A DNA stretch of 64,000 nucleotides from GCA-002715885 sp045561575 (GTDB lineage: Bacteria; Bacteroidota; Bacteroidia; Flavobacteriales; BACL11): assembly GCA_045561575.1 (NCBI GenBank), contig JBJKXM010000004.1, forward strand, positions 69,656-133,655, read 5' to 3'. This document shows positions 24,942 to 34,903 of this stretch, one piece after another. A program made the position numbers and the translations under genes. The notes under the pieces were generated by a model. That model made no database searches. It was not told the origin of the DNA and saw nothing but the letters and a program-made list of their open reading frames with translations. The stretch's first letter is position 1; the number at the start of each line of letters is the position of its first letter.

Positions 24942-25985
24942 ATGAGAAAACTACTATTTATTTTTTTATGTTTTTTATCTTGTCAAGATGAAATCTCATT
25001 AGAATTTCCTATCGAGTCTCAAAGGCTAGTTGTTGAAGGAGGAATAGAACCAAATATGCCTCCATATGTTATTCTTTCAAAAAATCAGGGATATTTTGAT
25101 GAAATTAATGCAAACACATACAATGATTTATTTATTTATGATGCAGAAGTAGTTGTTTGGACATTAGATCAAAATGGAGTTGCTGATTCAGTTTATTTAC
25201 AACCGCTCCCTCCTCCCCTGGATTCAATTCCAGTATTCACTGATATTAATTACTTATTCTCATTAACTAATCCACCATATGCAAATTCAAATGGCTATCC
25301 TTTTAGTAAAGAAAATAAAACATATAATTTAATTGTGAGATGGAATAATCAGGAAATAACAAGTCAAACTACAATACCAACCACAACTCCATTAGATTGT
25401 TTATGGGTAGAAAAAAATGAATTTACTGATAAAGATTATGAATTTGACATTAGAGCCATATATGATGATCCTGCTGAAGTAGCAAATAATATTTTATTAA
25501 AATACAGAAAACCTATTCACTGGAAAGTTGACACTATAAATTGGGTATTAGAGGAAAATAATGATGATTTAATGGAATTAATTGATGCAGGCACAGATAT
25601 TTTAATAAATGGAACTCGTTTTGAAACTTATTTTCCCCAAAAAGGAGATGGAAACTTCCCTCAATTTCCATATAATTCCGATAGATATCGAACATTCGAA
25701 ATAAATGGACAAACTGATAGCATCTTTGTTCCTCATGATGAAGTAATAATTAAATTCTGTCAAATTGATGAACCTTCATTAAAATTTTGGAGAAGTCTTG
25801 TGAGACAATTTGGTTCAAATGGTAATCCATTTCAAGAACCCTTAAACATTGTAAGTAATGTAAATGGAGGTTACGGTGGTTGGACTGGATATGGAAGTGT
25901 TTATTATAGAATCCCAATTATTGATGGTTTTTCAACAAATTCTCCATTACCTATTGATTCCATTGAAATAACTGATGTTTTTTAA
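24942..25985 (+). CDS. DUF4249 domain-containing lipoprotein
   Basis: A 347-residue exported lipoprotein. The N-terminus RKLLFIFLCFLSCQDEI ends in a lipobox with the acylated Cys, followed directly by the DUF4249 pattern (ESQRLVVEGGIEPNMPPYVILSK in overlapping pieces; TYNLIVRWNNQEITSQT; the late FWRSLVRQFGSNGNPF and DSIEITDVF). These proteins are regularly encoded just after a TonB-dependent receptor and are presumed surface partners in uptake of an unknown ligand. Only 2 nt separate it from the receptor. Confidence 0.88.
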   Translation: MRKLLFIFLCFLSCQDEISLEFPIESQRLVVEGGIEPNMPPYVILSKNQGYFDEINANTYNDLFIYDAEVVVWTLDQNGVADSVYLQPLPPPLDSIPVFTDINYLFSLTNPPYANSNGYPFSKENKTYNLIVRWNNQEITSQTTIPTTTPLDCLWVEKNEFTDKDYEFDIRAIYDDPAEVANNILLKYRKPIHWKVDTINWVLEENNDDLMELIDAGTDILINGTRFETYFPQKGDGNFPQFPYNSDRYRTFEINGQTDSIFVPHDEVIIKFCQIDEPSLKFWRSLVRQFGSNGNPFQEPLNIVSNVNGGYGGWTGYGSVYYRIPIIDGFSTNSPLPIDSIEITDVF

Positions 25986-26010
25986 TAATTTAGCCAAAAA
26001 TTAAAACATC

Positions 26011-26958
26011 ATGGCTGAAGAAATTGAAAAGATAGAAACGTTAATAATTGGATCTGGACCTGCAGGATATACAGCTGCAATTTATGCTGCTAGAGCAGAT
26101 TTAAATCCTGTTGTTATTCAAGGACTTCAACCAGGTGGACAATTAACCACTACAACTGATGTTGATAATTACCCAGGATATCCTAATGGAGTTGACGGAA
26201 CAAAAATGATGGAAGATTTTAAAGCACAAGCTGAAAGGTTTGATACAGACACAAGATGGGGAATGGTAACTAAAGTAGACTTAAGCGAAAGACCTTTTAA
26301 AGTAGAAATTGATGAGAAAAATAACGTTTTAGCTGAAACAATAATTATTGCTACTGGGGCTTCAGCAAAATGGTTAGGTATTGATGATGAAAAAAGACTG
26401 AATGGTTATGGTGTTTCTGCATGCGCAACTTGTGATGGATTTTTCTATAAAGGAATGGATGTAGTAGTAGTTGGTGGTGGTGATACTGCAGCTGAAGAAG
26501 CTACATATCTAGCTAAATTATGTACCAAAGTAACTTTACTTGTTAGGCGAGATGAAATGCGAGCATCTAAAGCCATGCAAAAAAGAGTCTTCAACACAAA
26601 AAACCTTGAAGTACTTTTTAATCATGAAACTAAAAGTATTAATGGTGAGCCAGGTGAAATTGGTGTTGAAAGTGTAACTGCAGTAAATAATTATACCGGT
26701 GAAGAAACTGTTATTCCTGCAAAAGGTTTTTTTGTTGCTATTGGACACACCCCAAACACATCTTTATTTAAAGGGCAATTAGACATGGATGAAAATGGTT
26801 ATTTGATTATTGAAGCTGGAACTTCAAAAACAAAAATTCCTGGTGTTTTTGCTGCTGGTGATGTCGCTGACCATGTTTATAGACAGGCAGTTACATCTGC
26901 AGGTACTGGATGTATGGCTGCTCTTGATGCTGAAAGATTTTTAGCTTCACAGGAGTAA
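26011..26958 (+). CDS. trxB: Thioredoxin-disulfide reductase
   Basis: FAD- and NADPH-dependent reductase of thioredoxin, 315 residues. The FAD loop is IGSGPAGYTAAIYAARA, followed by PGGQLTTTTDVDNYPGYP. The redox-active disulfide is in SACATCDGFFY (about residues 136-146), the NADPH loop is VVGGGDTAAEEATYLA, and the closing FAD site is GVFAAGDVADHVYRQAVTSA with GCMAALDAERFL. Length and order are normal for low-molecular-weight TrxB. It stands as a single gene between DUF4249 and recQ. Confidence 0.97.
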   Translation: MAEEIEKIETLIIGSGPAGYTAAIYAARADLNPVVIQGLQPGGQLTTTTDVDNYPGYPNGVDGTKMMEDFKAQAERFDTDTRWGMVTKVDLSERPFKVEIDEKNNVLAETIIIATGASAKWLGIDDEKRLNGYGVSACATCDGFFYKGMDVVVVGGGDTAAEEATYLAKLCTKVTLLVRRDEMRASKAMQKRVFNTKNLEVLFNHETKSINGEPGEIGVESVTAVNNYTGEETVIPAKGFFVAIGHTPNTSLFKGQLDMDENGYLIIEAGTSKTKIPGVFAAGDVADHVYRQAVTSAGTGCMAALDAERFLASQE

Positions 26959-27005
26959 ACTTCATTTCAATTAAAGGTGTTTATTTATGCTTATATTCGT
27001 AGTAT

Positions 27006-28913
27006 ATGCAAGCTATTGATATTTTAAAAAAATATTGGGGTTACACTTCTTTTAAATCAAAACAAGAAGAAATAATAAATTCTGTAATTGATAAAAAAGA
27101 TACATTAGCATTATTACCAACATCAGGTGGAAAATCAATATGCTTTCAAATTCCTGCATTAATGAGTGAAGGAATATGCATAGTAGTATCTCCTCTTATT
27201 TCTTTAATGCAAGATCAAACAAAGTTTCTAAAATCAAAAGGTGTAAATACAATAGCAATTTCATCAATAATGAATTTAAATGAAATTGATACGGCTTTAA
27301 CAAATTGTATTTATGGCAATATCAAATTTTTATATATCTCTCCTGAAAGATTAAGAAACAAAAATATTAAAGAAAAAATCCTGAAGATGAATGTAAATCT
27401 CATAGCAGTTGACGAGGCACATTGTATCTCAGAATGGGGACACAATTTTCGACCATCTTACCGATTAATTAATGAGCTTAGGGAAATAAAAAAAGAAGTT
27501 CCAATTATAGCGTTAACTGCTACAGCAAATAAACAAGTAGCTAAGGACATTCAAACTAATTTAAATTTTAAAGATAGTAATGTAATCACATCAAGTTTTT
27601 TTAGAAAAAACCTATCATACGTTGCCCTAGAATGCAAAAACAAAAACCAAACATTAATAAATCTTTGTAATAAAATTAAAAGTTCAATTATTATATATGT
27701 CGGTTCTAGAAAAGAAAGTAATCTAATTAGTCAAATGTTAAATAAGCACTCAATTTCTGCTGCTGCTTATCATGCCGGAATTGAAATTGGGAAAAGAGAA
27801 GTAATTCAACAACAATGGATAGAAAATAGTATCAGAGTAATAGTAGCTACTAATGCTTTTGGTATGGGAGTAAATAAATTAGATGTTAGATTAGTTGTTC
27901 ATTTAAATTTACCGCTCAATATAGAATCATATTTCCAAGAATCAGGAAGAGCAGGAAGAGATAACAAAACTGCTTATTCTTTCATTCTTTATAATAACAT
28001 AGATATAAAAAGTTCATACAAAATAATTAATGATAGGTTTCCTTTAAAGATTGATTTACAAAATACATACCAAAAGATATGTGACGACCTTCAAATAGCA
28101 GTAAATACATTTCCAGAGGATGACTTTAACTTTAACATCAAAGATTTTTGTGAAAAATATAACTTGGATATAATAAAAACATACAATGTTATTAAATATT
28201 TAGAAAAAGAGGAATTAATAAAATTAAATAATCAACATAAAAAATCTTCAAGAATTAAAATTTTACTTAATAGTTCTGAATTATATAAATTTCAAATTGC
28301 GAATAGTTATTTTGATAATATCATTAAATTATTATTAAGAAAATTTCCAAATATTTTTAAGAATTATGTGAAAATAAATGAAAATGAGCTGCAAAAGAAT
28401 ATCAATTCAGATAAACAAAGTATTAAGGAAATTTTTATCAAATTAGATCAAAAGGGTGTAATAAGCTATTTAGAGAAAACATCTGATACAAGTATTAAAT
28501 TTATTCAAAACAGAAAAGATGCAAAATATTTAGAATTTTCAGAATCTGATATTGAAAAAGAAAGAGTACAGGCAAAGGAAAAACTTAAAAATATAATTGA
28601 TTATATCAAAAATAAAAAAAGATGTAGAAATCAAATTTTATTAGAATACTTTAACGAAGAAAAATTAGAGAACTGTAAAATATGTGATAATTGTATAAAG
28701 TTAAATAAAGAAAAAATGAGGAAAGAGTTATTTAATTCAATTTCCAAAAAAATTATTGATATACTTAAAAATAAAGAATTCACATATAATGAAATAAAGA
28801 ATGAAATTGAAGAGGAAGATGAAGAAACTTTAAAAAATGTTTTAAATTATCTTTTTGATAACGATTTGATCAATAAATTTGGAAACAAATACACTATAAA
28901 TACAAATAAATAA
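27006..28913 (+). CDS. recQ: ATP-dependent DNA helicase RecQ
   Basis: 3'-5' DNA helicase of 635 residues for recombination and fork repair. Helicase motifs: LLPTSGGKSICFQIP (Walker A), SPLISLMQDQ (Ia), VDEAHCISEWGHNFRPSY (II, with the RecQ aromatic loop), LTATAN (III), the ATNAFGMGV segment and QESGRAGRD (VI). The zinc-binding subdomain has RCRNQILLEYF and the cysteines of NCKICDNC. A winged-helix region follows. There is no clear HRDC domain, so this is the shorter Bacteroidota RecQ form. A -7-like TATATTCG at 26992-26999 ends only 6 nt before the ATG. Confidence 0.94.
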   Translation: MQAIDILKKYWGYTSFKSKQEEIINSVIDKKDTLALLPTSGGKSICFQIPALMSEGICIVVSPLISLMQDQTKFLKSKGVNTIAISSIMNLNEIDTALTNCIYGNIKFLYISPERLRNKNIKEKILKMNVNLIAVDEAHCISEWGHNFRPSYRLINELREIKKEVPIIALTATANKQVAKDIQTNLNFKDSNVITSSFFRKNLSYVALECKNKNQTLINLCNKIKSSIIIYVGSRKESNLISQMLNKHSISAAAYHAGIEIGKREVIQQQWIENSIRVIVATNAFGMGVNKLDVRLVVHLNLPLNIESYFQESGRAGRDNKTAYSFILYNNIDIKSSYKIINDRFPLKIDLQNTYQKICDDLQIAVNTFPEDDFNFNIKDFCEKYNLDIIKTYNVIKYLEKEELIKLNNQHKKSSRIKILLNSSELYKFQIANSYFDNIIKLLLRKFPNIFKNYVKINENELQKNINSDKQSIKEIFIKLDQKGVISYLEKTSDTSIKFIQNRKDAKYLEFSESDIEKERVQAKEKLKNIIDYIKNKKRCRNQILLEYFNEEKLENCKICDNCIKLNKEKMRKELFNSISKKIIDILKNKEFTYNEIKNEIEEEDEETLKNVLNYLFDNDLINKFGNKYTINTNK

Positions 28914-28929
28914 ATTGAATTTTTGAAAG

Positions 28930-29889
28930 ATGAAAATAATCTGCTTTGGCACTCCAAGCTTTACAAGTGAAATAATCAAAAATATTGAAAGATGCAATGA
29001 TATTGTTTGTATTGTTACAACCGAGGATACTCAAAAAGGAAGAGGAAAAAAAATGTTACCTTCAGATGTCAAAAAAACTGCTTTTGAGCTAAATATTCCT
29101 ATACTTCAACCAAATAAATTAGATGATAAAGAATTTATTGAAAAACTTGAAGAATATAATGCAGATCTATTTCTGGTAATTGCATTTAGAAAACTACCAA
29201 AAGTTGTTTGGGAACTACCTAAAAAAGGAACAATCAATCTACATACATCATTATTACCTGAATACAGAGGAGCTGCCCCTATTAATTGGGTATTAATAAA
29301 TGGTGAAAATAAAACTGGTGTTACCACATTCTTTATAAATGAAAAAATTGATCAGGGTGATATTATTTTACAAAAGAAAATAAATCTAGATCAAAATATT
29401 ACTGCAGGTCAACTTCATAACCTTATGATTAATGATGGAATAGAAATTGTCAATAAAACAATAAATTTAATTGATGAAAACGATGTACAGCTGATCTATC
29501 AATCTAAAAAAGATGAATTTAAAGCTGCACCAAAGTTAAATAAAGAATTACAAAAAATAAATTGGCAAAAATCTATAATTGAAATACACAATAAAATTAG
29601 AGGACTATCCCCTTTTATTGATCAAACTACTATGCTTAAAGATGTTTCAATTTGTCCATGCGCATGGTTTTTTTTAAACAGCAAAAGGGTAAAAATTCAA
29701 AAATCTTCAGTTGTTGAAATAGTAAATAAAGTGAGGTATTTAGATACTGATAATAAAAATTATTTAAATGTAAATTTTAAGAATAAAGCATTATCATTAG
29801 AGATTATTCAACCTGAAGGAAAAAAACCAATGAACATCAAACAATTTCTTCAAGGAAATAAAATTGAAAGTTCTGATATTATAAAATAA
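28930..29889 (+). CDS. fmt: Methionyl-tRNA formyltransferase
   Basis: Formylates initiator Met-tRNA using 10-formyltetrahydrofolate. The N-terminal Rossmann-like domain begins KIICFGTPSFTSEII. The active-site Asn and His are in INLHTSLLPEYRGAAPIN (near residues 100-103), and the catalytic Asp is in GVTTFFINEKIDQGDI. The C-terminal OB-like domain follows FKAAPKLNKELQKINW and GLSPF. 319 residues, normal length. It lies 16 nt after recQ, probably in one operon, and converges on pdxH with only 1 nt between stops. Confidence 0.96.
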   Translation: MKIICFGTPSFTSEIIKNIERCNDIVCIVTTEDTQKGRGKKMLPSDVKKTAFELNIPILQPNKLDDKEFIEKLEEYNADLFLVIAFRKLPKVVWELPKKGTINLHTSLLPEYRGAAPINWVLINGENKTGVTTFFINEKIDQGDIILQKKINLDQNITAGQLHNLMINDGIEIVNKTINLIDENDVQLIYQSKKDEFKAAPKLNKELQKINWQKSIIEIHNKIRGLSPFIDQTTMLKDVSICPCAWFFLNSKRVKIQKSSVVEIVNKVRYLDTDNKNYLNVNFKNKALSLEIIQPEGKKPMNIKQFLQGNKIESSDIIK

Positions 29890-29890
29890 T

Positions 29891-30541
29891 CTATGGAGAT
29901 TTTCTAGAAATTTTCCACTCACTTCTTTCTAAAGTATAACATAATCTGTCATGTAGTCTAGATGGTCTTCCCTGCCAAAACTCAAAATAACTTATTACAA
30001 CTCTAAAGCCACCCCAATTATTGGGTCTTTTAGGAGATGTAGTTTTATTTTCTGTTTTTAAAATATTTAATTTTTTGCTAAAATCATAATCTAGTGATAT
30101 CTCTGATGACTGATCACTAATTATAGCTCCAAACTTACTCTCCAAAGGTCTATTATTAAAATATTCATCAGATTCTTTAGCTGAAATTCTCTCAACCTTT
30201 CCAATTATTCTAATTTGCTTTTCTAATTGAGGCCAAAAGAAATTAACTGAAACATTATTATTAAATAAAATATCTTTAGATTTATTACTATCATAATTAG
30301 TGTAAAACACCAGTCCTTTTTCATTAAACCCTCTCATTAGAACTACTCTTGATGATGGAATCATGTTGTTTGAAACTGTTGATAAAACAAAAGCATTAGC
30401 ATTATCCTTATCAATTACAAAGGCCTGTTCTATCCATTTATCAAATAAATCAAAAGGAGACTTATTAATTGATTTAAAATCGATTAATGACTTATCATAA
30501 TCAACTCTAACATTTTCAATATTCTTTTTTGGATTAGACAT
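29891..30541 (-). CDS. pdxH: Pyridoxamine 5'-phosphate oxidase
   Basis: FMN enzyme that oxidises pyridoxamine or pyridoxine 5'-phosphate to PLP. FMN-binding segments are PSSRVVLMRGFNEKGLVFYTNYDS (in part) and QIRIIGKVERI. The substrate loop is NRPLESKFGAIISDQSS, and the C-terminal FEFWQGRPSRLHDRLCYT carries the key Arg and His. The very end reads ISRKSP where most family members have RLAP, a small deviation at the terminus. The ATG at 30541 gives 216 residues; the earlier in-frame ATG at 30562 lacks homology. A well-spaced promoter lies upstream. Confidence 0.95.
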   Translation of the reverse strand: MSNPKKNIENVRVDYDKSLIDFKSINKSPFDLFDKWIEQAFVIDKDNANAFVLSTVSNNMIPSSRVVLMRGFNEKGLVFYTNYDSNKSKDILFNNNVSVNFFWPQLEKQIRIIGKVERISAKESDEYFNNRPLESKFGAIISDQSSEISLDYDFSKKLNILKTENKTTSPKRPNNWGGFRVVISYFEFWQGRPSRLHDRLCYTLERSEWKISRKSP

Positions 30542-30574
30542 AAACAAGCTATAATTTAGCAATTAAAATTAAAG

Positions 30575-30607
30575 CAAATATATCCTTATTTATGCAAAAA
30601 ATTCAAA
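30575..30607 (-). promoter_or_regulatory. Promoter of pdxH
   Basis: On the minus strand TTG at 30606-30604 (within TTTTG), a 21-nt spacer, then TATATTTG at 30582-30575, matching the Bacteroidota consensus. The -33 part overlaps the first codons of the divergent yqgE gene. Confidence 0.6.
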
Positions 30608-31143
30608 ATGGATCATTCTTAATTGCACACCCAACTATGCTAGATGATACGTTTTTTAAAAGTATTATATTAATAACTCATCACAATAGTGAAGAAACAA
30701 TTGGTTTAATAATAAATAATCCTTCAAAAATTAAACTTTATGAAATTATTGATGATCTACCAAAATCAGATTTCCCTGTATATATCGGAGGGCCAGTAGC
30801 AAAAAATTCAATACACTATATTCATAATATAGGTGATGCTGTCCCCAACTCGATAAAAATAATTGAAGGATTATATTTTGGTGGAGATTTTAATACTGTA
30901 AAAGATTTAATTTGGAATAAAAAAATAAATAAAAATCAAATTAGATTTTTTGCCGGATATTCTGGATGGGAGGCTAATCAACTTCAAAATGAACTAAAAG
31001 AAGATAGTTGGTTGATTAAAGAAAAAAATAAAATATTGAGCATGAAATATTCAAACTTAGAACTTTGGAGTAAAGTATTAAGAAAAATGGAAAAAAAATA
31101 TGCTATTTGGTCTAACCTACCAAAAAACCCAAGCTTAAATTAA
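30592..31143 (+). CDS. YqgE/AlgH family protein
   Basis: UPF0301 protein of 183 residues. The signature is GSFLIAHPTMLDDTFFKSIILITHH at the start (in overlapping parts), GLIINNPSKIKLYEI, the VYIGGPVAKNSIHYIH turn, GLYFGGDFNTVKDLI and RFFAGYSGWEANQLQNEL. The molecular function is not established; the family was named after an alginate regulator. Its end overlaps the convergent aminotransferase gene by 9 nt. The pdxH-yqgE-aminotransferase neighbourhood is familiar in Bacteroidota. Confidence 0.93.
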   Translation: MQKIQNGSFLIAHPTMLDDTFFKSIILITHHNSEETIGLIINNPSKIKLYEIIDDLPKSDFPVYIGGPVAKNSIHYIHNIGDAVPNSIKIIEGLYFGGDFNTVKDLIWNKKINKNQIRFFAGYSGWEANQLQNELKEDSWLIKEKNKILSMKYSNLELWSKVLRKMEKKYAIWSNLPKNPSLN

Positions 31144-31959
31144 CTTATTTAAAGATTGAAGTAAATAGTTATAAAAACTATCTTCATTAAATGCTTTATC
31201 TCTAAAAAAAGAAACTTTTTTAATGCCTGAAATTGCATTTGATAAAATTATTTCATCAGATTCTGATACATCTTCAACCTTAAGTGATTTGTATGTTAAC
31301 TTATATTTCCTTTCTATAATTGAAATTAATAATTTTCTCATCGATCCATCAACACAACCATCTGAGATAGGTGGAGTAAATACAGTATTTTTTGATTTTA
31401 AAAATAAATTTGAATTTGTTGATTCAATGATATTGTTACTAGAGTTATATAATAAAACATCATCAAATCCATTACTTTTTGCATACTTACTAGCTAATAT
31501 ATATAAAAGTGAATTAAGAGATTTAATGTTTGAAAGTTTTGATGGTGATTTTAAATTATCTGTGTAAACTCCAAGAGATAATCTATCATTATTTATAAAT
31601 GATGAGTTTTGATCTTTTACACTAGTAATTATATAAGATGATTTATTATTAATTGGATAGTACTTTCCATCAGAACACCTAAAAATTGTAATTCTAACAG
31701 AACCGTTTACAATATCATTTTGGAGTAATAATTCTTTGATTTTTTTTAATAATTCTTCTTTTGATATTAGAAATTCTAAATTCAAAAAGTCAGCACTAAA
31801 TTTTAATCTATTATAATGATTATTAAAATTAAATGGAGATTGATTGAAGATTTTGATAGATTCAAAAAAACCGTCGCCATATAAAAAACCTCTATTCTTA
31901 TTGTTAAGGTAGATTCCTTTATCGCTGATTAGTTTATTATTTAGAACAACAAAATTCAT
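31135..31959 (-). CDS. Class IV aminotransferase (PabC/IlvE-like)
   Basis: PLP enzyme of 274 residues with the fold-type IV signature: GFLYGDGFFESIKIFN near residue 25, NHYNRLKFSADFL, SVRITIFR, the lysine region (SLNSLLYILASKYAKSNGFDD in part), NIIESTNSNLFL and FTPPISDGCVDGSMR. It could be aminodeoxychorismate lyase for folate, a branched-chain transaminase, or a D-amino-acid transaminase. The GDGFFE start and short length favour a PabC-like role, but the assignment is open. Confidence 0.85.
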   Translation of the reverse strand: MNFVVLNNKLISDKGIYLNNKNRGFLYGDGFFESIKIFNQSPFNFNNHYNRLKFSADFLNLEFLISKEELLKKIKELLLQNDIVNGSVRITIFRCSDGKYYPINNKSSYIITSVKDQNSSFINNDRLSLGVYTDNLKSPSKLSNIKSLNSLLYILASKYAKSNGFDDVLLYNSSNNIIESTNSNLFLKSKNTVFTPPISDGCVDGSMRKLLISIIERKYKLTYKSLKVEDVSESDEIILSNAISGIKKVSFFRDKAFNEDSFYNYLLQSLNKLI

Positions 31960-32002
31960 ATAATTAAAAATAGTAAATTGCGAACTTATTTAAATAATTC
32001 TA

Positions 32003-34849
32003 ATGTATAGAATTTTAGTTTTACTTTTCATAACAAAATTTGGATTTGGACAAACAAATTTAAGAGGAACTGTTTATGATGGACAAACTAAAGAAACATT
32101 AATTGGTGCCAATGTTTTAATCAAAGGGGAAAATACTGGAACTTCTACAAATGTAAATGGTAAATTTTCGATTTCTACAAATAAAAATTTTCCAATTGAT
32201 TTAGTGATTTCATATTTAGGATATGAAAATAAAAATCTAACAATTACTAAAAATGAAAATATTAGTGTTAATTTATTTCCAAACACAAAAAAATTAAAAG
32301 AAGTAAAGGTTGTTGATAGTAGAATCACTCAAAAACAAAAAGAGGCTGCACTCACTGTTGAAGCTCTTGATATAATTGCAATTAAGTCTACCCCTTCAGC
32401 AAATTTTTATGATGCTTTAGGTTCACTTAAAGGTGTAGATATTTCTTCTGCCAGTTTAGGTTTTAAAGTAATAAATACAAGAGGATTCAATAGCACATCT
32501 CCAGTAAGATCATTACAAATAATTGATGGTGTTGATAACCAAGCACCAGGTCTTAACTTTTCATTAGGTAATTTTCTGGGAGCTTCTGAACTTGATATAA
32601 TGAAAGTTGAAATTATTCAAGGTGCTAGCTCCGCATACTATGGCCCAAGTGCTTTTAATGGAGTAATTAGTATGACAACGCGAAGTCCTTTTCTGCAACC
32701 TGGACTAACAATTCAATACAAATTTGGATCAAGAAGGTTGTTTGAAAACTCATTCAGATTTGCTGATGTTATAAAAGATAAAGAAGGAAACAATAAATTC
32801 GGATACAAAATAAACTTCTCTTTCCTGCAAGCAGATGATTGGGAAGCAAATAATTTATCAGCTGTTGATGGAAGTCCACTATCAACAAATCCAGGAGGTT
32901 ATGATGCAGTAAACATTTATGGTGATGAAGATTTAACTGGTAGTGTAAATGATTATGAAAGTGAAACGGATAATAAGTATTATATAGGAGAAGGATTAGG
33001 TATTTTTCACAGAACGGGTTATCAAGAAAAAGATATCGTTGACTACAACACAAATAATTTAAAATTTGCTGCAGGAATTCATTATTTAATAGATGAAGAT
33101 TTAGAATTAATTTACTCATTAAATTATGGTACTGGAACAACAGTGTACCAAGGAGATAATAGATTCAGTTTAAAAGGAATTGAATTTTTGCAAAATAAAC
33201 TTGAATTAAATAAAAAAGATAAATTTTTTATACGTGCATACAGATCTCAGGAAGACGCAGGTGAATCTTATGATGCCGTTGCAACCGCAATAAGACTGCA
33301 AGACTATAATACTATTAATCCTAATGAATGGTTTTCAGATTATTCTAGTGAATTTATACAAAATTTTAATTTTGATATGTTAGGATGGTCAAACCCTACT
33401 CCACTTCTTACTTTTGATCCAAACCTAGGTTTTCAAAATACCGGTTGGATTTTCGAAGGAGATACATTTGACATAAGTTGGATGACTCAGTGGTATTCAA
33501 TGTCAGACTCGGTATTAAATGCAAATACAGATTTAATTATTGCAACTCATAACCAAGCGCGTGATTGGGCTGATAATCAATCCAATGTATTAGTTCCTGG
33601 AACGCAAGCATTTGAGGATGCATTCAATGATATAACATCAAAAATATCTTATTTAGAAGGTGGGACAGGATTTTATGATAAATCTGCGTTAAATCACATT
33701 CATACTGAATATCAATTTGAAATTGATAAATCAAAAATTAAAGTTGGAGCAAATTTCAGACAATATCAACCAGATTCAAAAGGAAGTATTTTTATGGATA
33801 CGGCATCCAGTATAACAAATAATGAATTTGGTGTTTACACTGGAGCTGAAATTAATTTTTTAGGTGAAGTATTAAAATTAAATACAACTTTACGTGCTGA
33901 TAAAAATGAAAATTTTGATCTAAATTTTTCTCCTGCAGCTTCTATTGTTTATAAACCTAACAAAAGTGATGTTTTAAGACTATCATTTGGATCAGCTATT
34001 AGAAATCCTACATTAAGTGATCAGTATTTATATTATAATGTTGGAAGAGCTATATTAATTGGAAACCTTTACGGTCATGGTGAAAAATATGGAGAAAATC
34101 TAGTTACTATTGAATCATTGTATGAATATTTTACTCCTTCTGTTCCAGTTTATGATAGTTTGAGGTTTTTTAGTGTTGACCCAATTAGGCCTGAAAAGGC
34201 AAAATCAATTGAAGTCGGATATAGATCCACATTTTCTAATAAACTATATTTAGATGCAAATTTTTATTATTCTGAGTATGAAGATTTTATAGGATATAAA
34301 ATTGGAGCAAAGTTTTTAGCTGACACATCAAATGGAGGATTTTCTATAGCACTTCCTTCAATTCAAGCATATAGAATGGCAGCTAATGCTGAAAATAAAG
34401 TTACTACAAAAGGAGCATCAGTCGGATTAAATTATTACCCAAATAGTGATATTAGTTTAAGTGGAAATTATTCTTGGAATTCTCTTAATGAGAAAGGCAC
34501 AAATGACCCTATCATTCCAGCATATAATACTCCAGAGCACAAATTTAATCTAGGTTGTTTAGTGAAAAACATTCATCTGGATCAAAAACATTCATTCTTA
34601 AGAAATTATAGCTTTAGCATAAATTATAAATGGGTTCAAGGTTTTTTATATGAGGGCTCCCCTCAATTTACTGGATTTATTCCTACATATGATCTTGTTG
34701 ATTTACAATTAAGCAAAGAAATTATTGATTTAGGGGCTACAGTAAAAATCGGAGCTACTAATATTTTCAACAATCTTCACTATGAAGTTTACGGGGGGCC
34801 ATACATTGGTAGAATGACTTATTGTTCAATACTATTTAATATAAATTAG
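32003..34849 (+). CDS. TonB-dependent receptor with carboxypeptidase-like domain
   Basis: Outer-membrane receptor of 948 residues. After the signal peptide (RILVLLFITKFGFGQ) comes the CarboxypepD_reg-like domain (LRGTVYDGQTKETLIGANVL and the GYE.K motif). The plug has SLKGVDISSASLGFKVINTRG, VDNQAPG and the GPSAFNGVISMTTRSP turn. The long barrel ends with VKIGATNIFNNLHYEVYGGP and RMTYCSILFNIN. Ligand unknown. The T9SS-exported esterase-like protein 54 nt downstream may be a partner. Intact, unlike the receptor at 22.6 kb. Confidence 0.92.
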   Translation: MYRILVLLFITKFGFGQTNLRGTVYDGQTKETLIGANVLIKGENTGTSTNVNGKFSISTNKNFPIDLVISYLGYENKNLTITKNENISVNLFPNTKKLKEVKVVDSRITQKQKEAALTVEALDIIAIKSTPSANFYDALGSLKGVDISSASLGFKVINTRGFNSTSPVRSLQIIDGVDNQAPGLNFSLGNFLGASELDIMKVEIIQGASSAYYGPSAFNGVISMTTRSPFLQPGLTIQYKFGSRRLFENSFRFADVIKDKEGNNKFGYKINFSFLQADDWEANNLSAVDGSPLSTNPGGYDAVNIYGDEDLTGSVNDYESETDNKYYIGEGLGIFHRTGYQEKDIVDYNTNNLKFAAGIHYLIDEDLELIYSLNYGTGTTVYQGDNRFSLKGIEFLQNKLELNKKDKFFIRAYRSQEDAGESYDAVATAIRLQDYNTINPNEWFSDYSSEFIQNFNFDMLGWSNPTPLLTFDPNLGFQNTGWIFEGDTFDISWMTQWYSMSDSVLNANTDLIIATHNQARDWADNQSNVLVPGTQAFEDAFNDITSKISYLEGGTGFYDKSALNHIHTEYQFEIDKSKIKVGANFRQYQPDSKGSIFMDTASSITNNEFGVYTGAEINFLGEVLKLNTTLRADKNENFDLNFSPAASIVYKPNKSDVLRLSFGSAIRNPTLSDQYLYYNVGRAILIGNLYGHGEKYGENLVTIESLYEYFTPSVPVYDSLRFFSVDPIRPEKAKSIEVGYRSTFSNKLYLDANFYYSEYEDFIGYKIGAKFLADTSNGGFSIALPSIQAYRMAANAENKVTTKGASVGLNYYPNSDISLSGNYSWNSLNEKGTNDPIIPAYNTPEHKFNLGCLVKNIHLDQKHSFLRNYSFSINYKWVQGFLYEGSPQFTGFIPTYDLVDLQLSKEIIDLGATVKIGATNIFNNLHYEVYGGPYIGRMTYCSILFNIN

Positions 34850-34903
34850 TGTTATTTTAAGTAAAAACACTTATTTTAGCCCGTCTAACAAATAAATTAA
34901 TTT

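Noticed and set aside
31223..31567. 114-codon open frame opposite the class IV aminotransferase
   Set aside because: Shadow of the real gene; no start context.
32769..33140. 123-codon open frame antisense to a TonB receptor
   Set aside because: Low-complexity Leu/His/Asn product, no promoter, and it lies wholly opposite conserved receptor sequence.
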